From assembly GCA_003612585.1 (NCBI GenBank), contig RAZH01000002.1, forward strand, positions 62,001-126,000: 64,000 bases of DNA. The letters run 5' to 3'. Below, piece by piece: positions 17,434 to 25,503 of the stretch. The stretch's first letter is position 1. Each line of letters opens with the position of its first letter. Source of the DNA: a bacterium 1XD42-54. Lineage in GTDB: Bacteria; Bacillota; Clostridia; Lachnospirales; Lachnospiraceae. Under the pieces are notes generated by a model that was not told where the DNA came from, made no database searches, and saw only the letters and a list, made by a program, of their open reading frames with translations. The translations under genes were made by a program, and so were the position numbers.

Positions 17434-18432
17434 TTAAACAGAATCATCAGCATCAGTTGTTGCCTCTGTTTCATCGGAAGATGTGTCGTCCGGCTGGTTG
17501 ACCGGAATGTAATGGCTTTTGAGGTAATCGAGCATCTGTTTACAGTAATCCGGGTAAATATGCACTCCGTCACTGGAAGCACCGTCGATCAGAGCACCAT
17601 AGCCATTGGACAGAAATTCATTCAAATTCAGATAATGATAACCCTGTTCCTCACAGATATCAAGCAGGATGGAGTTGATTTTGTCGACATTCGCATTGTT
17701 GACATACTGTGTGGAATCAACCTTGGATTCTTCTACATAAATAACGCTGCATATATAAATGAGCGCGCCTGGCTGAATTTCCTGGAAACGTTTCACTGCG
17801 GATACGAATCCGTCCTGGAAAGAGTTCCAGTCATATTCACCGAGGTCATTTGTGCCGAGCATGATATAGATTTTGTTGTAGGTTCCTCCCGAGAGTGCCG
17901 CTGCAACTGTGATATTTCCATCCGGTGTCTGGATGATATTTTCACTTCGCATGGAAGAAAGAGACATTCCGACGCTTGTGAAAAAACGGCCCTGTGTGAT
18001 GCCGGAAGCGTTTCGGAAACCTTCCATTCTGGAGTCACCAATAAAAACGGCATCTGAAAAATAGGAATCATCGACAGGTGTTGAGGCCTTTGGAACAACT
18101 GCGTTGCTCGAAGGGGCCGATGTAGTGGAATGATCAGAACCTTCCGGAATACTCAGGTTCCCCGGAAGACCTGCAAGGGAAGCCTCCATGGAAGAAGATC
18201 CATTTGTCGTGGAAGCGTTTTCTGTCTGCTGCGATTCTGTCATACTGCCCGTTGACGAGGCAGATGTGCCTGACTGAGCAGTAACAGGGGAAGCATTTGT
18301 GACAGAACGGTATGTAAACATTGTCACAACGAGGCGGCCTTCAAAAACGACCAGAACTACCGTGACTAAAATCAGAAGATTTAGGATAAGATGATCCTGC
18401 TTCTTTGCGCGTTTGCGCTTCGGTTTACCCAT
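17434..18432 (-). CDS. Membrane-anchored SGNH/GDSL hydrolase-type protein
   Basis: 332 residues from the ATG ending at 18432 (AGGAGA seven bases upstream). It has a basic N terminus (KPKRKRAKK) and one membrane anchor (residues 15-31). A Ser/Thr-rich linker (45-120) leads to an extracellular SGNH domain. The catalytic blocks are IGDSRMEGF (Ser134), Gly182, GTNDLG (Asn195) and DGVHIYPDY (Asp288, His291). Such proteins remove or transfer acyl groups on surface carbohydrates. It is divergent from the MBOAT/DHHW genes 311 bp away, and together they resemble a wall or exopolysaccharide O-acetylation set. Confidence 0.88.
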   Translation of the reverse strand: MGKPKRKRAKKQDHLILNLLILVTVVLVVFEGRLVVTMFTYRSVTNASPVTAQSGTSASSTGSMTESQQTENASTTNGSSSMEASLAGLPGNLSIPEGSDHSTTSAPSSNAVVPKASTPVDDSYFSDAVFIGDSRMEGFRNASGITQGRFFTSVGMSLSSMRSENIIQTPDGNITVAAALSGGTYNKIYIMLGTNDLGEYDWNSFQDGFVSAVKRFQEIQPGALIYICSVIYVEESKVDSTQYVNNANVDKINSILLDICEEQGYHYLNLNEFLSNGYGALIDGASSDGVHIYPDYCKQMLDYLKSHYIPVNQPDDTSSDETEATTDADDSV

Positions 18433-18544
18433 AAATTGTCTCCTGCACTTCTTGTAATCTATAATATATGAACAGTAATTTGTTTTGATGCTGTCTGCAA
18501 CTGGCAAAGGCAGGGATGTCCCTGTCAGGCAGGCATACGGATAT

Positions 18545-18572
18545 ATTATATAAGAAACAGGGGTAAAGTCAA
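18545..18572 (-). promoter_or_regulatory. Promoter for SGNH/DUF4358 genes
   Basis: On the minus strand TTGACT (18572-18567), 16-bp spacer, TATAAT (18550-18545). It reads toward the SGNH gene about 110 bp away. Confidence 0.7.
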
Positions 18573-18628
18573 GTGGTTCACAAAGCAGAAATCAAATTAT
18601 AGGGAAAAAAGTCGCAGGAAAATTTAAT

Positions 18629-18657
18629 TTGCTAATCTGACTTCTTTATTATATAAT
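18629..18657 (+). promoter_or_regulatory. Promoter for MBOAT/DHHW genes
   Basis: TTGCTA (18629-18634), 17-bp spacer, TATAAT (18652-18657), about 85 bp before the MBOAT start. With the minus-strand promoter it makes a divergent control region. Confidence 0.65.
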
Positions 18658-18743
18658 CGGCCTTAGAGCGTTCCGGACGCGGCGGTGGAAGAGTACTGCT
18701 TGCAGGGTCTGTGACGTTGCAGTAAAATTACAGGAGAAAAGAT

Positions 18744-20165
18744 ATGGTTTTCAGCAGTTTACTGTTTCTGTTCCGGTTTTTGCCGGCAGTTCTTGTTGTG
18801 TACTATCTGGCGCCGCGTTCTCTGCGGAATCTGGCGCTTCTGTTATTCAGCCTTTTGTTTTATGCATGGGGGGAGCCGGTTTATATTATTCTGATGCTGG
18901 TTTCCATTCTTGTGTCCTATATGGGCGGAATTATGGTCGACCAGATGAAACAAAAGAACCGCGAAAAGGGGGCAAAGTTTGCGCTTGTGGCGTCTTCCGT
19001 TGTCAGTCTGTCGTTGCTCGGTTTTTTTAAATATGCGGATTTTGCCATTGATACGGCAAACAGCCTCACAGGAGCCGGACTGGATCTTCTTCATGTTGCG
19101 CTGCCGATCGGAATTTCTTTTTATACGTTTCAGACCATGTCTTATACGATTGACGTATATCGGGGAGAGGCGCGAGTACAGAAAAATCTGATTTCTTTCG
19201 GGGCTTATGTCACGATGTTTCCACAGCTGATTGCAGGTCCGATTGTTCAGTATAAAACGATTGATGAACAGCTCAGAAGCAGAAAGGAAACTTCGATTCA
19301 GTTTGCAGAGGGTGTAAACCGTTTTATGCTGGGGCTTGGGAAGAAGGTGCTTCTGGCAAACAATGCGGGACAGCTCTGGAACAGTATTCAGACAATGTCC
19401 GTCGCGCAGCTGCCGGTACTTACCGCCTGGATGGGCCTTGCGGCGTATACGTTTCAGCTGTATTTTGATTTTTCTGCATATTCTGATATGGCGATTGGCC
19501 TGGGGCACATGTTCGGGTTCCGCTTTCTGGAAAATTTTAATTATCCGTATGTATCAAAAAGTATCACGGAATTCTGGCGCAGATGGCATATTTCTCTGGG
19601 CACGTGGTTTCGGGATTACGTGTATATTCCGCTCGGCGGCAACCGCGTGAGCCGACTGTTTCATGTACGCAACATTCTGGTGGTATGGCTTCTTACCGGA
19701 ATTTGGCACGGAGCAAGCTGGAACTTTGTGATCTGGGGAGTCTACTACGGAGTATTATTGTTAATTGAAAAATTTTTCCTTGGGAAATATCTGAAAAAAC
19801 TGCCGTCCGCCATTCAGCATGTGTATTGTCTCTTTTTTGTGATGCTTGGCTGGAATCTTTTTGTGTTTGAAGATATGGGAGCAGGTCTTGCTTATATGAG
19901 GGCCTTGTTTGGCGGCTACGGAAGTGGAGTCGTGAACCGGGAGTTTGTATATCTTCTATATAATAATGCGGTTTTGTTGCTACTTCTGATTTTGGGCAGC
20001 ACACAGCTTCCGAAACGAATCGGCGGATGGATTTGCCGCGTACTTTCTGGGAATGATATTGCAGTGATCGTGGTCCGGAATCTGTTTTATGCCGGTATTT
20101 TTCTGCTCTCGGTGGCGTGGCTGGTGGATGCTTCATTTAATCCGTTTTTGTATTTCCGCTTTTAA
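18744..20165 (+). CDS. MBOAT family O-acyltransferase (AlgI-like)
   Basis: 473 residues with about ten membrane segments. It carries the MBOAT hallmark: TEFWRRWHISLGTWFRDYVY with His282, PLGGNR, and the active-site GIWHGASWNF with His322. The N-terminal LAPRSLRNLALLLFSLLFYAWGE is also typical of the AlgI/DltB group. The enzyme moves an acyl group (usually acetyl) from the cytoplasm to an extracytoplasmic acceptor. The DHHW gene follows 41 bp later and is its likely partner. The acceptor polymer cannot be told from the sequence. Confidence 0.94.
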   Translation: MVFSSLLFLFRFLPAVLVVYYLAPRSLRNLALLLFSLLFYAWGEPVYIILMLVSILVSYMGGIMVDQMKQKNREKGAKFALVASSVVSLSLLGFFKYADFAIDTANSLTGAGLDLLHVALPIGISFYTFQTMSYTIDVYRGEARVQKNLISFGAYVTMFPQLIAGPIVQYKTIDEQLRSRKETSIQFAEGVNRFMLGLGKKVLLANNAGQLWNSIQTMSVAQLPVLTAWMGLAAYTFQLYFDFSAYSDMAIGLGHMFGFRFLENFNYPYVSKSITEFWRRWHISLGTWFRDYVYIPLGGNRVSRLFHVRNILVVWLLTGIWHGASWNFVIWGVYYGVLLLIEKFFLGKYLKKLPSAIQHVYCLFFVMLGWNLFVFEDMGAGLAYMRALFGGYGSGVVNREFVYLLYNNAVLLLLLILGSTQLPKRIGGWICRVLSGNDIAVIVVRNLFYAGIFLLSVAWLVDASFNPFLYFRF

Positions 20166-20206
20166 GGAAATCAGAAACTTATCATTGAGAAATAAAGAGA
20201 GGTATT

Positions 20207-21346
20207 ATGAACAGAAAACAGGCGTGGAATGTGATTACATTGTTCTGTATTATGATTTTTGGATTTACTGTTGCAACGTTTTTAAAACCGGATGCACAGC
20301 ATTCAGAATCTGAAAACAGGGACCTTGCGCAGATGCCGAAGGTTACGCTGGAGTCGGTTTTGAGCGGGGACTTTGAAGCCGATTACGAGAAATACCTGAC
20401 GGATCAGTTCGTGGGGCGCGACGGCTGGATTGGCCTTAAGACAGGTGTGGAGCGGGCGATCGGGCGCAGGGAGAGCAAAGATATTTATTTTGCGAAAGAT
20501 GATTATCTCATTGAAAAACATACCGGTTCTTTTACGACCGATACGGCACGACAGAATGTTCGGGTGCTGGGGCAGTTCGCCAAGCAGTATCAGGACAGAT
20601 TTGAGAGTGGGCATATGACCTTTATGGTGATACCGAATGCGGTGGATATTTTAAGCGATAAGCTTCCGCCGTTTGCGTCGCCGTATGACGAGGAGCAGTA
20701 TTTGAAGGAGCTGGAAGCGGTTTTACCAGAGGGTATGTGGTTTGATGCGGCCGCTGTTTTGCGGGAGCATAAGGAAGAAGAGATTTATTACCGTACGGAT
20801 CACCACTGGACGACGCTGGCCGCCTTTTATACGTACCAGGCGTGGGCAGGGCAGCAGGGGGGTGTGGTGCCTTCACAGGATGATTATGAGATAGAGACTG
20901 TGACAGACAGTTTTGAGGGAACCATTCAGTCCAAACTTGGCATTCGCACGGAACAGGATTCGATCGAACTGTATCAGCACAAAGAAGATATCTTTTATAC
21001 AGTGGAGAAAAACGGAAATCCGGAAATCACATACAGCCTGTATGATTATCCGTCTTTGCGTACAAAGAGTAAATACAATGTCTTTTTTGGAGGAAATCAT
21101 GCGCTGGTCAAAATTGCCACGCGCCAGAATACCGGAAAACGGATTCTTGTTGTCAAAGACTCTTACGCACATTGCTTTGTGCCGTTTCTGTTAGATGGAT
21201 ATGACCAGATTGATATGCTGGATATCCGTTACTACAATCAAAAGCTAAGTGAGCTGATTGCAGAAGGGGAATATACGGATTTTCTGTTTTTGTATAATGC
21301 GTCTGGATTTGCAGAGGACACGGGAATCAGCCGACTCATTTATTGA
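20207..21346 (+). CDS. DHHW family protein (AlgJ/AlgX-like acyl-transfer partner)
   Basis: 379 residues with an N-terminal signal anchor (VITLFCIMIFGFTVATFL). The diagnostic motif YYRTDHHWTTLAAF is present with Asp198-His199-His200-Trp201. Other family features are SENRDLAQMPKVT after the anchor, FEADYEKYLTDQFVGRDGWIG and ILVVKDSYAHCFVPFL, which holds the probable catalytic Ser of the SGNH-like fold. The protein is extracytoplasmic and is expected to receive acyl groups from the MBOAT channel upstream and place them on a surface glycan. Confidence 0.9.
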   Translation: MNRKQAWNVITLFCIMIFGFTVATFLKPDAQHSESENRDLAQMPKVTLESVLSGDFEADYEKYLTDQFVGRDGWIGLKTGVERAIGRRESKDIYFAKDDYLIEKHTGSFTTDTARQNVRVLGQFAKQYQDRFESGHMTFMVIPNAVDILSDKLPPFASPYDEEQYLKELEAVLPEGMWFDAAAVLREHKEEEIYYRTDHHWTTLAAFYTYQAWAGQQGGVVPSQDDYEIETVTDSFEGTIQSKLGIRTEQDSIELYQHKEDIFYTVEKNGNPEITYSLYDYPSLRTKSKYNVFFGGNHALVKIATRQNTGKRILVVKDSYAHCFVPFLLDGYDQIDMLDIRYYNQKLSELIAEGEYTDFLFLYNASGFAEDTGISRLIY

Positions 21347-21393
21347 GCAGGCTTTAGAAAGATCAACTTAGGAAGACAGACAGGAGGATATTT

Positions 21394-22242
21394 ATGAGTT
21401 ACGCTGACAAGATTTTTAAGGAAATGTGCCTGGATATTCTGGAGCATGGTGTGAGTACAGAGGGGGAGAAGGTTCGTCCTAAATGGGAGGATGGTTCCAG
21501 TGCCTATACGGTGAAGCGATTTGGTGTGGTGAATCGCTATGATCTTCGCAAAGAGTTTCCAGCCATGACGCTGCGCCGCACGGGGATTAAAAATGCTTTT
21601 GACGAGCTTTTGTGGATCTGGCAGAAAAAGTCAAACAATATCCATGAGCTGAACAGTCATATCTGGGACAGCTGGGCGGATGAGACAGGGAGTATCGGGA
21701 AAGCTTACGGGTACCAGCTTGGTGTGAAGCATCAGTACCGGGAAGGCCTGATGGATCAGGTGGACCGAGTACTGTATGATCTGAAGAATAATCCGTACAG
21801 CCGAAGGATTATGACGAATATTTACGTTCATGCGGACCTGCATGAAATGAACCTTTATCCGTGTGCCTACAGTATGACATTCAGCGTGACGAAAGAGGCG
21901 GATGACGACCGCCTGGTTTTGAATGCGATTCTGAATCAGAGATCGCAGGATGTCCTGACTGCAAATAACTGGAATGTTGTGCAGTATGCACTTCTGGTGC
22001 ATATGATTGCGCAGTGCTGTGATATGCAGGTGGGAGAGCTGGTACATGTGATTGCGGATGCGCACATTTATGACAGACACATTCCACTTGTGAGAGAATT
22101 GATTACGCGGGAAGAGCATCCGGCGCCGAAGGTATGGTTGACGCCTGGAATCAAAGATTTTTATGCATTTACGGTGGAGGATTTGCACGTGGAAGATTAT
22201 GCAACGGGACCGCAGATTCGTAATATTCCGGTGGCTGTGTAG
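21394..22242 (+). CDS. thyA: Thymidylate synthase
   Basis: 282 residues. It makes dTMP from dUMP using methylene-tetrahydrofolate. ATG 21394 is preceded by CAGGAGGA. Visible motifs are TLRRTGIKNAFDELLWIWQ, NPYSRRIM (phosphate-binding Arg pair near 137-138), the nucleophile in NLYPCAYSMTF (Cys157), NQRSQDVLTANNWN (Asn194) and ADAHIYDRHI. The residue after the active Cys is Ala, where the textbook family has His, so this is the divergent form seen in some Clostridia. The DUF3783 gene and folA follow in the same direction, so the dTMP/folate cycle genes are together. Confidence 0.93.
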   Translation: MSYADKIFKEMCLDILEHGVSTEGEKVRPKWEDGSSAYTVKRFGVVNRYDLRKEFPAMTLRRTGIKNAFDELLWIWQKKSNNIHELNSHIWDSWADETGSIGKAYGYQLGVKHQYREGLMDQVDRVLYDLKNNPYSRRIMTNIYVHADLHEMNLYPCAYSMTFSVTKEADDDRLVLNAILNQRSQDVLTANNWNVVQYALLVHMIAQCCDMQVGELVHVIADAHIYDRHIPLVRELITREEHPAPKVWLTPGIKDFYAFTVEDLHVEDYATGPQIRNIPVAV

Positions 22243-22308
22243 GTGCAATAAGGCTTCTGAGCGGTCAGTTTGAACGATATACTGGCCTGTGATGGAAAGG
22301 AACAGAGT

Positions 22309-22740
22309 GTGAAGATGCAGGATTTGGCTTTTATTTTATGTTATACCGAAGAGGATAGGAAATGGGAGCAGATTGAGGCGCTTTGCAGTCGCCTGGGATG
22401 CGGTGCAAGGCGGCTTTGCGCTGCGGATATTGAGCGGCGCGTCGGTGTTCTTGCCGGGATGAAAGCGGGCGAATTGCAGGGGGTGCAGGAGAAAAGAAAA
22501 GCGCCGGCCGTGTATCATCAGGCGGAAATTCTTGTGTTTGTGGCATTTTCAGAGGAGAAGCTGGATTTGTTTTTGCGAGCTTATCGGCAGACTGGGATTG
22601 CACCGATTCCGCTGAAAGCAGTTCTCACGCCGCATAACTGTAGCTGGAGTGTTTACGAGCTTACGCAGGAGCTGATGCGGGAGCATATCGCGATGATGGA
22701 GAGGAGAAATACAGATGAATCTGATCGTGGCAGTAGATAA
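22309..22740 (+). CDS. DUF3783 family protein
   Basis: 143 residues if translation starts at GTG 22309 (GGAAAGGAA upstream); ATG 22315 is an alternative. It starts with a beta strand (LAFILCYTEEDRKWEQIEALC). A central Lys/Arg-rich stretch follows, then AEILVFVAFSEEKLDLFLRAYRQTGIAPIPLKAVLTPHNCSW, the part that defines DUF3783. No catalytic motif can be named. The gene overlaps folA by 26 bp and follows thyA, so translational coupling in a thyA-DUF3783-folA unit is likely. The function is unknown. Confidence 0.75.
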   Translation: MKMQDLAFILCYTEEDRKWEQIEALCSRLGCGARRLCAADIERRVGVLAGMKAGELQGVQEKRKAPAVYHQAEILVFVAFSEEKLDLFLRAYRQTGIAPIPLKAVLTPHNCSWSVYELTQELMREHIAMMERRNTDESDRGSR

Positions 22741-23224
22741 AAACTGGGGAATTGGAAAGGGAAACAAGCTTCTTGTGAGTATTCCGTCCGATATGAAATT
22801 TTTTCGGGAGACAACTTCCGGCAAAGTAGTGGTAATGGGGAGAAAGACGCTTGAGAGTTTTCCGAACGGACTTCCTTTAAAAAACAGGACCAATATTGTG
22901 CTGACAAAACGTCCGGATTATCAGGTAAAAGACGCGATTGTTTTGCACACGGTGGAGGAGGTTCTGAAAGAGCTGAAAAAGTATGAAAGCGATGATATTT
23001 ATATTATCGGAGGAGAAAGCATTTACCGGCAGTTCCTGCCGTACTGCAACACGGCTCATGTGACAAAGATTAACCACGCGTATGAGGCAGACGTTTATTT
23101 TCCAGATCTCGATGCAATGGATGAGTGGGAGATTACGGCAGATAGCGAGGAGCAGACGTATTTTGATTTGGAATATGTGTTTTTGAAATATGAGAGGGTA
23201 GTGAAAGGCGGAGGTATGGATTAA
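22715..23224 (+). CDS. folA: Dihydrofolate reductase
   Basis: 169 residues. It reduces dihydrofolate to tetrahydrofolate with NADPH. ATG 22715 is preceded by GGAGAGGAG. Family landmarks are MNLIVAVDKNWGIGKGNKL, IPSDMKFFRETTSGKVVVMGRKTLESFP, RTNIVLTKRPDY and DDIYIIGGESIYRQFLPYC, all in order, plus the C-terminal YEADVYFPDLD. Asp26, in SDMKFF, is the usual substrate-binding acid. The length is normal. It pairs metabolically with the ThyA gene upstream. Confidence 0.95.
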   Translation: MNLIVAVDKNWGIGKGNKLLVSIPSDMKFFRETTSGKVVVMGRKTLESFPNGLPLKNRTNIVLTKRPDYQVKDAIVLHTVEEVLKELKKYESDDIYIIGGESIYRQFLPYCNTAHVTKINHAYEADVYFPDLDAMDEWEITADSEEQTYFDLEYVFLKYERVVKGGGMD

Positions 23225-23231
23225 TCCGGAC

Positions 23232-23378
23232 GCCCGGGAGGGGACGGCTGCCCCTCGCAAACGCGCTTTCGCTCCGTTCGGCACGCAGCGGTACTAAATT
23301 CGTTTGGCGCTTCGCTTAAACTCATTAAATACCGGCGGCCTTACAGGGTTTGCGTTGAGCAGTCGTCCCCTCTCGGGC
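23232..23378. repeat. Large palindromic intergenic element
   Basis: Between the convergent folA and pyrI genes. The 20-bp outer arms at 23232-23251 (GCCCGGGAGGGG...) and 23359-23378 (...CCCCTCTCGGGC) pair with only two mismatches, both tolerated as G-U in RNA. Inside, CGCAAAC pairs with GTTTGCG, and there are further short G+C stems and a TTTGGCGCTTCGCTTAAAC part. The base composition is richer in GC than the flanks. It looks like a dispersed REP/MITE-like element and may also end both transcripts. Confidence 0.75.
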
Positions 23379-23428
23379 TGTTTCTGTGTTAAGAATTCAA
23401 ATTGTTAAATTTTGTAGTGGGTGGTTTT

Positions 23429-23869
23429 TTAGTTTTTTTTGCGGGAGCTGCGGTATTTTTCTTCGCAGTACATGCAGCGGTAGGTTTCGCGTTCTTCGTC
23501 GGCGAGGAAGAAGATTTGGTCTAGTTCCTGTTCGATGGAGGTGATGCACCGCGGGTTTTTGCAGTGGATGATGTTGATGAGTTTTTTGGGTAGTTTCAGG
23601 TCTTTTTTTGCTACGATTGCGCCGTTTTGGATGATGTTGACTGTGATGCGGTGGTCAATGAAGCCGAGAACGTTCAGGTCAAGTTCATCAATCGGGCATT
23701 CTACTTTGATGATGTCTTTTTTTCCCATCTTGTTGCTGTGGGCGTTTTTGATGATTGCGACACAGCAGTCCATCTGGTCGAGTTTCAGGTATTTGTAAAT
23801 TGACATGCTTTTTCCGGCTTCTATGTGGTCAAGTACCACGCCTTCGTTTAATTGTCCGACATTTAACAT
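23429..23869 (-). CDS. pyrI: Aspartate carbamoyltransferase regulatory subunit
   Basis: 146 residues. It binds nucleotide effectors and joins catalytic trimers in the ATCase holoenzyme. The N-terminal allosteric domain shows [19 protein letters not shown], with Asp and His in the nucleotide-binding pattern. The zinc domain has four Cys at 103, 108, 132 and 135 (HCKNPRC...YRCMYC). ATG overlaps the end of pyrB by 7 bp, so production of the two subunits is coupled. It is slightly shorter than the E. coli protein. Confidence 0.95.
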   Translation of the reverse strand: MLNVGQLNEGVVLDHIEAGKSMSIYKYLKLDQMDCCVAIIKNAHSNKMGKKDIIKVECPIDELDLNVLGFIDHRITVNIIQNGAIVAKKDLKLPKKLINIIHCKNPRCITSIEQELDQIFFLADEERETYRCMYCEEKYRSSRKKN

Positions 23870-24783
23870 ACTTTTACCTCCAACAGTGTGAGAATCAGTG
23901 CCATTCTGACGTATACGCCGTATTGTACCTGTTTGAAATAGGCAGCGCGGGGATCGTCGTCAATATCGACGGAAATTTCGTTTACCCTGGGAAGTGGGTG
24001 GAGAACGATCATGTCCGGTCCGGCCAGTTTCATTTTTTCACGGTCAAGAATGTAGAAATCTTTCATGCGCACGTAATCTTCTTCGTTGAAGAAACGCTCT
24101 TTCTGGACTCTTGTCATGTAGAGAAGGTCCAGATCAGGCAGCGCGTCCTCGAGGCGGACGACTTCTTTGAAATTCTGGTGGTTCCGGCGCAGGACGTCCT
24201 CGCGGATATTATCGGGAATGCGGAGCTCTTCCGGTGAAATCAGGATGAAATTGACATCAGGGTAGCGGATTAGAGCCTGAATCAGAGAATGTACCGTGCG
24301 GCCGAATTTGAGATCACCGCACAGGCCGATCGTAAATTTGCCGAGACGTCCCTTGAGGGAGCGGATGGTCAGCAGGTCTGTAAGTGTCTGAGTCGGATGC
24401 TGGTGGCCGCCGTCTCCGGCATTGATGACCGGAATACGGGATTTTGTGGAGGCTACAAGCGGGGCACCTTCTTTTGGGTGACGCATCGCGCAGATGTCTG
24501 CGTAGCAGGAGATGACGCGGATCGTGTCAGAAACGCTCTCTCCTTTGGCCGCTGAGCTGGAATCAGCCGAAGAAAAACCAAGTACGCTACCACCCAGGTT
24601 CAGCATCGCTGCTTCAAAACTGAGTCGTGTACGTGTACTTGGTTCATAAAATAAAGTGGCTAATTTCCTGCCGGAACAGGCATGTGCATATTTTTCAGGA
24701 TTTGCTTCAATGTCGTTTGCCAGATCGAGAAGACGGTCAAGCTCCTCTACCGAGAAGTCCAAAGGACTCATTAAGTGTCTCAT
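23863..24783 (-). CDS. pyrB: Aspartate carbamoyltransferase catalytic subunit
   Basis: 306 residues. It condenses carbamoyl phosphate with aspartate in pyrimidine synthesis. The carbamoyl phosphate motif [14 protein letters not shown] is present near residues 50-63, with [50 protein letters not shown] and [10 protein letters not shown], all in family order. ATG is preceded by AAGGAGG. pyrI is directly downstream with an overlap. No PyrR-type attenuator hairpin is evident in the short leader. Confidence 0.96.
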   Translation of the reverse strand: MRHLMSPLDFSVEELDRLLDLANDIEANPEKYAHACSGRKLATLFYEPSTRTRLSFEAAMLNLGGSVLGFSSADSSSAAKGESVSDTIRVISCYADICAMRHPKEGAPLVASTKSRIPVINAGDGGHQHPTQTLTDLLTIRSLKGRLGKFTIGLCGDLKFGRTVHSLIQALIRYPDVNFILISPEELRIPDNIREDVLRRNHQNFKEVVRLEDALPDLDLLYMTRVQKERFFNEEDYVRMKDFYILDREKMKLAGPDMIVLHPLPRVNEISVDIDDDPRAAYFKQVQYGVYVRMALILTLLEVKVC

Positions 24784-24839
24784 GTTATCCTCCTTGCTTT
24801 ATAGCTTCGGTAAAAAATACTCCAGTTTTCTTTCGCCAT

Positions 24840-24868
24840 ATCATACCGTATCTGAACTGGAAATTCAA
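24840..24868 (-). promoter_or_regulatory. Promoter for pyrBI
   Basis: On the minus strand TTGAAT (24868-24863), 17-bp spacer, TATGAT (24845-24840), about 57 bp before the pyrB start. Confidence 0.6.
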
Positions 24869-24888
24869 GAGAAAAGATAAATTTTTTC

Positions 24889-24917
24889 TTGTCTTCGTTT
24901 TTGAAATACGTTATAAT
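24889..24917 (+). promoter_or_regulatory. Promoter for PH-domain gene
   Basis: TTGTCT (24889-24894), 17-bp spacer, TATAAT (24912-24917), about 120 bp before the downstream ATG. It forms a divergent pair with the pyrBI promoter. Confidence 0.7.
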
Positions 24918-25035
24918 TTTCGAAATAAAGACAGTGTAAGGATTTGAATGCAGATGTTCCCTATGTATTTTCAGGGAACTGATTTTGAATGAGAGTTTCG
25001 CAATTGGTTCATATTCAGAGACAAGGAGGAATGTT

Positions 25036-25419
25036 ATGTCATATAAAGAGAAAAAGCGGTGGGCTTTTCTGGGGCTGCCCCTGACATTTACCACTTATAT
25101 AGTGCAGGAAGAGATCATTACTGTGAATTCAGGTTTTCTGAAACGGGTGGAAAATGACTGCTACATGTATAAAGTAGTGGATGTGCGGCTGGAGACGAGT
25201 CTTCTGGAGCGTATTTTCGGGTTGGGAACTGTGCATTGCTTCAGCGGCGATGTGACGGACCCGGATTTGCGTTTGATGCATATTAAAAATGCAAAAGAGA
25301 TCAAAAATTATATTTTGAAACAGTCGGAGGAAGAGCGGCTTCGAAGAAAGACGCTGAATACGCAGAGCCTTGACGGGACGCCGGGTCTCGGGACTGAGGA
25401 CAGCTGTGATTTCGATTGA
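25036..25419 (+). CDS. Small bacterial PH-domain-like protein
   Basis: 127 residues from ATG 25036, preceded by AAGGAGG. The sequence LGLPLTFTTYIVQEEIITVNSGFLKRVENDCYMYKVVDVRLETSLLERIFGLGTVHCFSGD has the strand order of the bPH2 (YdbS-type) PH domain: input strand, a reference to the protein that carries it, then a strand over the loop. No membrane segment is present, unlike longer YdbS proteins. The C-terminal 30 residues are charged and likely disordered. A terminator follows, so it is monocistronic. Function is unknown. Confidence 0.7.
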   Translation: MSYKEKKRWAFLGLPLTFTTYIVQEEIITVNSGFLKRVENDCYMYKVVDVRLETSLLERIFGLGTVHCFSGDVTDPDLRLMHIKNAKEIKNYILKQSEEERLRRKTLNTQSLDGTPGLGTEDSCDFD

Positions 25420-25428
25420 CAGTTTTGT

Positions 25429-25459
25429 AAAGCCCTGTTAGAATAAGCAGGGCTTTTAA
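25429..25459 (+). terminator. Rho-independent terminator after PH-domain gene
   Basis: AAAGCCCTG (25429-25437) pairs with CAGGGCTTT (25448-25456), with T residues after it. Confidence 0.85.
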
Positions 25460-25503
25460 TCGTTTTATAAGAGGTCTGAAAAAAACAGTTGGAGGGAAAT
25501 GCT

